From Nipponacmea schrenckii (taxonomy: Eukaryota > Mollusca > Gastropoda > Lottiidae), in NCBI GenBank assembly GCA_030562195.1, contig CM060201.1:27386067-27450066 (forward strand): a DNA stretch of 64,000 bases, read 5' to 3'. Within the stretch, counting starts at the first letter, position 1. Each line of letters starts with the position of its first letter. A program made the position numbers and the translations under genes. Shown piece after piece: positions 50,801 through 61,020 of the stretch. Under the pieces are notes generated by a model. That model ran no database searches. It was not told the DNA's origin and saw only the letters and a list, made by a program, of their open reading frames with translations.

Positions 50801-53800
50801 TTCCTGTCAGAAAAAAACCAATCAACATGATTAGAAGATCACATCAACATGTCCTTGATTGTCATGAGATTTAATAATTATCTTGTCATCCATCCAACAC
50901 TTTACAAGTTTGACCTTGTCATTAATTAATTACTAGCTGGTAAACATGACAACCATACATCAAAGATTGTCGTCTGCTCTACAACAACTTTTGTTTCTGA
51001 TTTTCCATTTTATAACAAATAAAATATGGTAAAAGTTGTAAATGATAACTGGTAACATAAATTATTATTGTTACTTTCCTATATTGTTTAAGAATTGAAC
51101 TTTGTTGGTCATGTTTCTCCTTCCATCAAATCAAATTGCCAAATTTATATAAGGTTTGATGCGTTAATTATCATATTAATATAATTTTGTTTTTTCCATT
51201 CCTAATAATTTTAAACAAAATCTATTTTCTAAATTATTTTAAAAGTCCTAATCTTTTGGAATTTCATATATAAATATAATTGACAAATCGGTGATTTTTG
51301 GCAAATGCGAAAAGTCATCAATAACAGATTAACAGTACATCACTAGCGTAGCAAGACATCAATAACAGATTTAACAGTACATCACTAGCGTAGCAAGACA
51401 TCAATAACAGTAGATCAGTAACAGTACACAGTACTAACAGTACATCATAAACAGTACCATACTTGTAGTACATCACTAGCAGGACATCAATATAACTTCA
51501 TCATTAACAGTACTACCAGTACATCATAACCAGTACTGTACTTGTAGTACATCACTAGCATGACATCAATATCACTATATCACTAACAGTACTACCAGTA
51601 CATCATAAACAGTACCGTACTTGTAGTACATCACTAGCAAGACATCAATAACAGTACAGTACCAACTGTACATCACTTATAGTTCCGTACTAATAGTACA
51701 TCAATAGCAAGACATCAATAACAGTAGATCAGTTAAGTAGTACGGTAGCCAGTTACCTCCATAAAATTTAGAAAAATTTGAAACACCAAAACTTGTTTTT
51801 AATAGTCACCTTAATGTCCAAAGCAAAGATGTGCTGTACCGTTTACATGCATTTACTATTACCTAATACAATATTAAAATCTATTTTAGACACTTTGTTA
51901 TTATTATAATAATAATAATATATATATTGTATTTCATAATGAGTTGTTATTGAAGTTTTGAAGACAATGAAATCCATAATGTGGCGCCAGAACAAAGATC
52001 TGATAATCTAAATCCTGGATTTGATTCTTTAATATTGTTATTATGTTTCTTGTTAAATCTAACTTTCGTCTACAAACTAGTTATTTTCAGACTTTTCTTG
52101 CAAAATCTTGTCCTTTAGGCACCAAACATATTTTTTTGTTCATAATATTATTTCTTCTCTCCAGAAAAATATATCAGTGTCAAATGTCAAAACATCAATC
52201 AGTAGAAAAGTGTTATACAGAATCCTCCTAAGGATAAACAAATATGGAAGCTCTCAATTTAATTATGTATTTCACAATGTCTGGGCTTGGAGACCAAGAT
52301 ATAGAGAATAATGGAAGTCAGTGGGTGACTGATGACATTTTCAGTCCAGATAAAAACCTCCTGGTGAAAGTTGATTGAAATAAAATATAGAACTAGATGA
52401 TTCATATTTTTACTATGAGTTACTTGCTATCCTCGATCTAAAGAAATGTTTCTGTAACTGGTGTTCAGTCTAATAGTAAACCATTAAAAGTGGGTGGATA
52501 TAATAAGTTAATGCTCAACTATTCCTCAAATGTACTTAAACAGAGTGTTTCATTGGTCAAATACTCTCGTATCCTAGAATACCTTTTGTATAACAGATTT
52601 CTCAGGTCCTTACTGGAAAGTGAATTCACCTACATAAAAACTATGAAATGAAAAATTCCATATCTTTATTTTACTCAGATTGAATACAAAATTGGCAATG
52701 TTGTTAATTGATTGTTGAAGCTAAGTCAAAATACACTCAATCAGTTTACAAAGTGAACATATAAGAATGAGAATGCCAATAACAAATATAACATTTTATC
52801 ATCTCAAGATGAATTGAATTCCACATTCTCTTTACCCATAGCTTACTTAAGAGTGTTAAACAAACTACATGTTAAATAAATAAGACCACAAGTTTTGAAA
52901 CTTCATGTTTACCTACAATCATATAAGTTTACATAGCAACTGTAATGTGATTGATGTCACAGTATTAGACATCAGAACTATTTCTGCTTGGTATGATAAA
53001 TGATATTTGAAAGATGTAACTTCTCCTCGGTACAGAATTCTAATTATCTGATGAGCTGACAATATCCCTCGACACACAATAAAAAATAAGGAAGACTTAC
53101 ATCTCTTCTCTCTTGTTCAGCTTTTATCCCAGCTTCCATGGCGAAATGGAAGGCGGCAATAGTCTGAGCCTCAATACGTTTGCTGGACAAAACTGGGACT
53201 AAACGTTTGAGCCAACCTGTTGAACGCCCATGACGATGTAAAGTATCCATTTGAGCGAATTCGTCTGGACGATGAGTTTCTATAAAAGGAAGAACTAATT
53301 CCAACGTTCCCGAATTTAAAACAGACATTTCAATTTCTTTATTGGCAACAAGAACAGCTAATGCTAGACACGCATAGTACCTTACAATGTCATCATCACT
53401 AAAAGCCAAGGGAAATAACCACTCAGGTACTTTATGTTTTGTCATTTCCTGCTGGTTGTCAGATCCCCCATAAAGGGCAAGATTTGATAGAGCTATTGCA
53501 CAATGTCTTAGAATCATTATATCTGTACAGCGACACCAATGCACGATAACATCCAAACCGCCCATAGTTATCACTCGCGTACAAGTGTCTTCTGAAGTCT
53601 TAAATAAATTTTCTAAGATTCCCGTAGTCGTTTTAGCTAAGTTACTGTCATTTTTTGTCTCCACTGTCATTTTGACAACCGTTTCTAATCCTGTGTCTGC
53701 CACTTGGATTCTGTTTCCAGTTGTTAATGTTTGTTCTAAAAGAACTGCAGACGCCTGAAGCAATTCCTTGTTAGGAGAGGCACAATAGTTTACAATAATA

Positions 53801-54635
53801 TCTAAAGCACGGTCATCGCGTAAAATATCACATAAGCCATAAGCTACTTCTCGACCGTAAATAGGCACAGACCACGCTTGTTCAATAAGTGTGTTCAATT
53901 CCTGTATAGCTTTTATCTGTTCAGGCACAGATCCCATCTGCAACTGTCTAATTTTTTGTTTTAAAGAATGGGCATAAATTTGAAAACTCGATTTCACGCC
54001 TGCCGTGATTTTTGATACATCTTGTGTTGACTTGGTAACTTTGACAGTGGAGCTGATTTCCTTACTACAAGTTGTGGTAACACCTCGGTAACTAAAACAG
54101 ACATCGTTAATTTCACCATTGCTGTCACCTATACTGTCATTGGATATGGAACGTTGACTAGCATAAATATGAGATAGATCCCCAGTCTGTAGTTCTTCGT
54201 CTTGTGGGATAGGTTCTAGAGTTCTACCAGAAAACACTTGTTTCATACTAGTGGAGCTCTCCAGATGTTGAACCTTTTCATAAGGTTCTGCTTTCGATAA
54301 GTCAAAATACACTTTGGTACACTCAGACACATTATGACTGCTATTATCTTCGAAATCACGTAAACTTGTAGGTATATCGAATGTTGCATCACCATCCAAG
54401 TTCCAGGGTAAAGCTGCCTCTGACTGAGATCTCATGAGAGCTTTATAGGGATCGTGTTTGCTCTCCCCATCAGAGATAGTCACTTCTGAAGGTATACGAC
54501 GCAGCTCATCATTGTTACCATGGCAATCCATATCATTACACTGTTGCACTTCGACTTCTGCCATGTCGGGATTTTCTTTATTCACTTTTTTATACACAAC
54601 ATTCTCTTTTGTTGTCTTCCGAACTCTTGTTTGTC
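44828..54635 (-). CDS. SARM1: SARM1, ARM-SAM-SAM-TIR NAD+ hydrolase, first exon(s) not found
   Basis: SARM1 is an octameric sensor that cleaves NAD+ through its TIR domain and drives axon degeneration. Its ARM domain keeps it inhibited when NAD+ is high. Exons, 5' to 3': 54635-53101, 50288-50112, 49113-48989, 48856-48621, 48014-47888, 46493-46304, 45381-45260, 44966-44828. They total 2651 nt, in frame (the first exon begins at the second base of a codon), ending in TGA. Order: a ~240-residue polar N-terminal stretch, ARM repeats, two SAM domains and a TIR domain. The upstream coding exon is not identified, so the start and any mitochondrial targeting signal are unknown. Two introns carry minisatellites. 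Confidence 0.95.
45464..45640. repeat. Probable SINE or other dispersed repeat in a SARM1 intron
   Basis: This block is richer in GC than its surroundings (CGCCTCGACAGGGATCCTTT, CGGTCCTTGGCCAAACCTCT, TTTCTCGGATTATCTGTAAC). It resembles interspersed repeats I associate with mollusc genomes, but I cannot name the family and only one copy lies in the window. Confidence 0.4.
46860..47560. repeat. 30-bp polypyrimidine/polypurine minisatellite, about 23 copies
   Basis: The unit is ATAAATCTATACTATTACCC-TCTTTCCTCC. It lies in the SARM1 intron between exons 48014-47888 and 46493-46304. On the transcribed RNA each unit carries a purine run GGAGGAAAGAGGG. Copies near 46921-47040 and 47101-47400 are nearly identical, and the edges are degenerate. 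Confidence 0.93.
48621..50288 (-). other. SARM1: SARM1 tandem SAM-domain exons
   Basis: Three exons (50288-50112, 49113-48989, 48856-48621) encode the end of the ARM domain ([15 protein letters not shown]) and two SAM domains that form the octameric ring in the family. The first carries [20 protein letters not shown] and [15 protein letters not shown]. The second carries [20 protein letters not shown] and [15 protein letters not shown]. Phases join without gaps. Confidence 0.9.
50289..53100. other. SARM1 intron after the ARM exon
   Basis: A 2.8-kb intron with an irregular tandem array at 51312-51735 and an AAT/AT microsatellite near 51900-51930. No additional exon is needed by phase, and no gene is seen. 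Confidence 0.55.
51312..51735. repeat. Irregular tandem array built from GTACATCACTAGC words
   Basis: Words such as AACAGTACATCACTAGC, GCAAGACATCAATAACAG and GTACCGTACTTGTAGTACATC recur in changing order. Higher-order units of about 110 bp can be seen (51430, 51520, 51600). Short palindromes (GTACTTGTAGTAC, AGTAC/GTACT) are frequent, which may promote rearrangement. Confidence 0.8.
53101..54635 (-). other. SARM1: SARM1 ARM-domain exon
   Basis: One 1535-nt exon. Its first ~240 residues are Ser/Glu-rich and not obviously homologous to vertebrates, whose ARM domain starts much earlier. ARM repeats follow, with [54 protein letters not shown] and [11 protein letters not shown]. The residues lining the allosteric NAD+/NMN pocket of human SARM1 (Trp103, Arg110, Glu149, Gln150, Arg157 and Lys193, numbering from memory) all have identical counterparts here, so metabolic gating is likely conserved. 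Confidence 0.9.
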
Positions 54636-57149
54636 CTGAAAGAATTAAAAAAATTAACAAATTAAAATCCCATCAGAAGCAAAAATAAGACAATAAGTTT
54701 ATTGAGTTTTGAATAGACAACCATCACTCCCTACCATTTGTTAAACATTAAATTTTCCACTCCGATTTCTAGACGCCAGTTTTTCAACAGGAAACAAACT
54801 CAGAAATTTCAAGTCCTTTTTTCTATTTCATTTACTTGTCAAGAGTCAAGTAAAAACTAATTGCATTTAACAAACAAAGAAGTAGTCTATTTCCTCTATT
54901 TCACTCCATTTCCTCTTAGTAATAAACTCATTATTTACAAACGGACCTTGAACACATAAACAAGTACAACACACTAGAGACTTGTCAGTGTTAATGTAAT
55001 GTTATATCACTTGCAGGACTAATTAATTAAGTAAGCCTTAAAGTATATCTGACATAACTAAATTGACTTGGTTTTTGATCTGATCATTTAGTCTGATAAT
55101 TCTTTTGATTCTATTGAAAATAGAACTAGAATTCTGCCAGGACATAGTCATCTACACAAATTCCTGTATATTATCCATATATTTCAGATAAGGTCTTAAA
55201 ATCAGATCTATTCAACATGTCCAATAACGGTAACTTCTTTCCACAGTAAATCTGAGAATAACTGTCTCTTTTTACACCTACATACTTTTATTTTTGTCTG
55301 AAAAGTCACACTTTACATCAATGTTAGTTCCAAAAAACAACCTCAAGTCAAATGAAATATTCCATTATTCCTGATTTCACTTTGCTGTCAACCTAATTCT
55401 CCACCTACTCACTCTAGCTGGTCTTATCTATAACTAAAAACCTTGCATCCCACTATCCTCTGCTACAATCCGCCTGCTGATAAAAAGGCCATGACCTATT
55501 GATTGATATTGATTTCTATCTTCTGTCATCTTAGCTTGAATGAGACAAATTCTCTCTCCAGTCATAAATATAGCTCTATCCACTACCTTCCATTCATTGC
55601 TTAGACTGCCCTCATTACATTGATATTAAATTCATTAGAGCACAAACGAATACCATTATTGGTATAGACTGGAGAAAACATCAAACAGTTTAAATTGGTT
55701 CCCAGTCTGAGATATAACTTATAAGTACCACAGTCCATAGGGTACCAAAAAACAATGAAGATGTGGGCCTATAGAGCATGAATGACTTAAAAATGCAACT
55801 TTGATTTTATTATTCTAAAGTATATTGAACGCCCAGCTTTGGATATCAATACAAAAATCCAATTATGCAATACTAGAGAAAAAAATGGCACTCATTGCAC
55901 ACTGAAAATGTTTTACTTCTCTTTATTTGCCTAATTAGAAGCAGGCTAGTAGGATGTATAACTGTATTTTCTATCATTTTAGTTTATTTAGTCTAATTAG
56001 ACAAATGACCTATAGTCATTATATTCTCAATGACAAAAGATTCTTCTTTTCAATATCACATCTCTCTACCACTAAAATCTCTTACAAAAGACTGATCAAT
56101 CATCAAAGGCTAATGAAAGAAAAAGAAGTGACTATGACAATAGCTTCTAATCATCAACATTTACATAGCAAATTATATATTTGTACAAATCCTGTACTCT
56201 ATCTATACTATTTGTCCAGAAAATTCAAGTGGTCAACCACTGAGACTTATAATTAAAGAGGCCCAAGCTACAATAGTAGTATATTTGTTAATAAAAAAAC
56301 AGATTGTGTTTCTGCAATTTTTTAAATGGTTTATGACATCACTATTGAAAAGGCCCTTGAATATAACAACATACAACTTTGTATAGACACAGCATACAAC
56401 TCCTATGTTTAAAGGGGAATTTCAAGAATCCTAGAAGTTAAGAATGAAATGTTGTGAAATAATGCTATCAGTGTCAGAAAATGCAGAAAAAAAGTTGAGA
56501 AATCCTCTTTATAATTCCTTCAAGACAGTGTTTTACAACCTTTCCTTTCTATTTCACCATTCAGAATCCACAATCCAATTATGTTAATAAATCCTTATTT
56601 TTGTGATTTTATCTTAGATTTCCCCTTGCCTTATGACCCTCCAAAATTCTTCAAAACTATCCGAAGTTGTAAACCCCTGTTTTTAAATGTATATTTGATG
56701 TAGATAATAGGAAGAATACATCTTTAATTAGTAAGGTAAGAAAGAGCTGCTATAATAAAGGGATATAGTGTGAAGTGTGATATATCATGTAACAGGAGAT
56801 ATAAGTATTAAATAGATTACACTAATACAATACTAAGTACTATTATCTTCATTTCTTATCTACTGATCTTACAAGTAAATAGTATTAACATACCATGATC
56901 ACAGGATTATTCAAGATGGGAACATGAATAATAAAAATATATTAGTTTTGTGGGCAGTTTCCCCATTTTCATTATCAAGAACATTGTAAATTCCACTTAA
57001 AAGTATTTCTAAGATATTTTATCTAGAGTTATCTATATAATATACTTGATCAAACTGAATTTGTTTTAAAAGGGTTAATTATGTGTACTTATTATTGTAG
57101 TGCAGCTTGGCCTAGTGATTTTTTTATAATTACAAAATATTATTTCCAG
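54636..57149. other. Region upstream of the SARM1 ARM exon
   Basis: This is either SARM1 first-intron or intergenic DNA. It is AT-rich with no repeat array and no ORF resembling a known family. I could not locate a 5' SARM1 exon in it. Confidence 0.4.
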
Positions 57150-58510
57150 GAGCGTAGCGTGACCATTTTGACTGGGGGGGTGTAACGTCTAAGTTTTACC
57201 GACGAACACGTGTAACGTCAAAGTTTTACCGACGAACATGTGTTCTTCCCGGGGCAAAAATAACTTACTCGCACTTTTAAGTATATACATTATACACGAA
57301 CGAAATCCATCGTTAAAGCAAATCCTAAACCTTAGAAAACCATCAGGGTTGTATCTAGAATATGCCTGAGAGGAGGGACTGAAAGGTGATTTTTCCAAGG
57401 CAAGCCCTGCAGGCCAAAAGCCTTCGTATTCGGCCCTTGCAGTGGCGGGGGGTTCGGGGGTCCTTCCCCGAAAAATTTTACATACTTGGAAACCCGGAGA
57501 ATACATCTGACGCGATTTTGGAAGTCTTTTCCACTGGTCCAAATTATCAATTTTCATCAGAAAACCATATGTTTTCTATGTCCTTTTTCGACCTATTCTG
57601 CGTTTTACCGACATGGGGGGGGGGGGTTTCGGCTGTTCTCCCCCTGAAAATTTTACAAACTAGGAAACCCGGAAAATACATCTGACGCGATTTTGGAAGT
57701 CGTTTCCACCGGTCAAAATTATCAATTTTCGTCGGACAACCATATGTTTTATATAGCCTTTTTCGACCTATTCTGCGGTTTACTGACAAGTTCAGTAAAA
57801 ATCACTTTTTATGTAGACGAACAGTTTTCCGATAACATCATAACTGACACAAGGTTTCCACACTTTCGGTCAGCCAATCGGTTTTACTGAAGGCTCTATT
57901 TCCCATCCATGACCGTCTATTATCGACCGATTCCGCGTTTTATCGACAAGTTTAGTAAAAATCACTTTAATGTAGACGAACGGTTTACCGATAACATCTT
58001 AAGAGACACAAGGTTTTCACTCTTTCGGTTAACAAATCGGTTTTACCGACGGCTCCATCTATGACCTTCTTCTATCGGCCAATTCCGCGTTTTACCGACA
58101 AATTCAAATAACGAACAGCTTACCAATAAAAAGGGTATCGGTTAACCAATCGGTTTTACAGAAGACTCCAGTCATAACCAACTTATTCCGACCGATTCCG
58201 GTAGTTTCAGTAAAAAAAAATACTTTTAATGTTGACAATTTACTGATAAAATCATAACCAAAACAAGGTTTTTACTTTTTAGGTTAATTGGTTTTACCGA
58301 CGGTCCCACCTTGCCGTCTTTTATCGACCGATCATAACCAACACAATGTTTTGACTTTTTAGGTTAATTAATCGGTTTAATCGATCGATTCTGCGTTTTA
58401 CCGACGGTTCCATCCATGACCCCCCTTTTTACCGACCGATTCCGCGTTTTACCGACGAGTTCAGTAAAATTGGGGGGGTGTGACACCCCCCCAACCCCCC
58501 AGCTGCCCTG
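57150..58510. repeat. GC-richer composite repeat with TTTTACCGAC units and G7/C7 ends
   Basis: It stands out by base composition. The left edge has GACTGGGGGGGTGTAACGTC. The right edge has a perfect 12-bp inverted repeat around one base (58470-58494, TTGGGGGGGTGT and complement) and further C-runs. Inside, a ~187-bp block (ACCCGGAGAATACATCTGAC, AACCATATGTTTT, TTTTTCGACCTATTCTGCG) occurs twice in tandem at 57480-57780. Degenerate units with ATTCCGCGTTTTACCGAC recur until 58460. ORFs here are repeat-derived and encode no recognisable protein. It is probably a non-autonomous mobile element or an insertion-derived satellite. Confidence 0.65.
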
Positions 58511-58626
58511 ATTTTTGTTAAATCTACGAAAATGATTATTTAGTTGAAATCTTTAGAATAAGTAGCAGTCACATGATATTCACACATATTTTGTCTAATT
58601 CAGTAATATACAGTGATCATTTTATA

Positions 58627-59710
58627 CCTAAAATCTTGATCTCCTTCCTATTGAACTATCTTGATAGAACCTATCATATTAAATCTTGATCTCCTTACTA
58701 TTGAACTATCTTGATAGAATCTATCATATTAAATCTTTATCTCCTTACTATTGAACTATCTTGATAGAACCTATCATATTAAATCTTTATCTCCTTCCTA
58801 TTGATCTGTCTTGAAATCAATAGAACCTATCATATTAAATCTTGATCAACTATTGAACTATCTTGATAAAACCTACATGTACCATATTATATCTTTATAG
58901 AACCTCTCATATTGAACTACCTTGAAATCAATAGAACCTATCATACCTGATCTTCTTCCTATTGAACTATCTTGATCTCCTTGAAAGAACCTATCATATT
59001 AAATCTTGATCAACTATTGAACTATCTTGATAGAACCTATCATATTAAATCTTGATCTTCTATTGAACTATCTTGATAGAAACCTATCATTTTTGTGATC
59101 TCCATATTAATATCTTGTATAGAACCTCATCATATTGAAATTTCTACCTTGAACTATCTTGATAGAATCTATCATATTAAATCTTGATCTCCTTCCTATT
59201 GAACTATCTTGATAGAATCTATCATATTAAATCTTGATCTCCTTCCTATTGAACTATCTTGATAGAATCTATCATATTAAATCTTGATCTCCTTCCTATT
59301 GAACTATCTTTGTAGAACCTATCATATTAAATCTTGATCTTCTATTGAACAATCTTGATAGCACCTATCATATTAAATCTTGATCTCCTTCCTATTGAAC
59401 TATCTTGATAGAATCTATCATATTAAATCTTGATCTCCTTCCTATTGAACTATCTTGATAGAATCTATCATATTAAATCTTGATCTCCTTCCTATTGATC
59501 TATCTTGATAGAATCTATCATATTAAATCTTGATCTCCTTCCTATTGAACCTATTGATCTTGATAGAACCTATCATATTAAATCTTGATATTCTATTGAA
59601 CTATCTTGATCTCCTTCCTATTGAACTATCTTGAAATCAAAAGAAACCTATCATATTAAATGTTGATATACTTCCTATGGAACTATCTTGAAATCAATAG
59701 AACCTATCAT
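58627..59710. repeat. 50-bp minisatellite, about 20 copies
   Basis: The unit is AATCTTGATCTCCTTCCTAT-TGAACTATCTTGATAGAATC-TATCATATTA. Each unit holds the inverted repeat TGATAG-AAT-CTATCA. The best-kept copies are at 59160-59530. Other parts show deletions of the CTCCTTC segment. It begins 120 bp after the GC-rich composite repeat. Confidence 0.93.
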
Positions 59711-60850
59711 AATATATTATTAAAAACAGTATTTTTGAAATCAATAGAACCAATTATATTTTATATTAAATGACAAAATCTTAAAATGAAATTCCCTTCT
59801 TAATATAAATATCAAAGACAATGAAATTTTCTCTTGATGTCAGACAATAATCTAACTGTCTGGTCCTCAGGAGATAATGGGCAAATAAGTCAATTAGCGT
59901 CAATTGAAACATTTTGGCAGTGATAGTCTTGGATGTCTCTGCATCTGGCAAGACAGTCTTCAATTAAGAATCATTCTACTCCTATATACATATATTAAAC
60001 AAGATATTGATATTGACTCATCCGATTTAATGTTAGGTATTGCCAATCATGCTTTGTATTGCGATACAAAAGTCATGATACGATACATGTAATGGAATAC
60101 AAAATTTATCTCAAAATGAAAAAAACTTTATAAAAATTCATAATTCATCTTTAAATCAGACTTCAGTTGAAGTTGCCAATTAACATAAAAAGATTTTGGA
60201 AATTTAATAAAACTCATTAATAACAATGTTTAGAATACAATTAAGTTCTATAAAAAAAAAATTCTGTTCAACATTTGATTGGTTACATTTTAACTATCCC
60301 TGAACAGAAGATGCAAAACAATTTCAACAGATCACAAATAAAAAGGAAATAAATTTTCAAAATTTGATTCTACCACAGATTGAAAATGACCAACTATTGA
60401 AAGGAATAACTTATGGACCATTCAAGCAAGATTATGACAGCTGCCCCTCTCGACCCCGCGGGAACAAAGCCCCAGGCTGCCAAATTTATGAAAATCAAGA
60501 TGGAGAATTCAGTACCCCCAAAAAATTTCAGACAATCATATATAGACAAATTCTGCATACTCAGCAAATAGAAAATGTCAAAAGATAATGTAGATTTTTG
60601 ACAAAAAGTGTCACCCTCCCAATTTCTACTACCCTTGCTAATTATATTTCATCATATTCATATTTCATATGTAGTTTTTTATGATCAGTATAACTGATGA
60701 AATCTATGTGACAAGCAGACTAAGCAAGCTAAAGTGATTTTAGTCATTTTATGTAAGTAAGATAACAACTATAATATCATCTTTCCTAGGCATTATATTG
60801 CTGATGTGTGTGAGAACATTGAAAAGTCCAAAATAATAAACATTCTAGAA
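59711..60850. other. AT-rich region without recognised genes
   Basis: Only short ORFs without family resemblance. A GC-richer patch near 60440-60480 (CTCTCGACCCCGCGGGAAC) may be a repeat fragment. Nothing else seen. Confidence 0.4.
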
Positions 60851-61020
60851 ACAATATTTTTGTTATTGGGATAACAAGATTCTAGTCGAACCAGCGACCT
60901 CAGACTGGGTCTCAGCAAATTTTCAGCACTAGAATCTGTGCTATATGAAGAAAGTTATTCCAATAAGGAAAATACTGTTGCAACACCACTTTCTAAATGA
61001 CATTAAATCATCTCAAACAT
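60851..61020. mobile_element. Inverted pair of SINE-tail sequences
   Basis: AACAATATTTTTGTTATTGG-GATAAC at the left is answered at the right by TTATTCCAATAAGGAAAATA-CTGTTGCAACACCACTTTCT, the same tail sequence as in the SINE at 38573-38774 but on the other strand. Between them lies a B-box-like TAGTCGAACCAGCGAC (complement of GGTTCGA-type). This is a rearranged or palindromic member of that family. Confidence 0.5.

Noticed and set aside
54458..54688. + strand ORF of 76 codons
   Set aside because: Antisense shadow of the SARM1 ARM exon.
57189..57789. Several ORFs of 72-122 codons on both strands
   Set aside because: They lie inside the GC-richer duplicated block; the two tandem halves give similar peptides in different frames, and no protein domain is recognisable.
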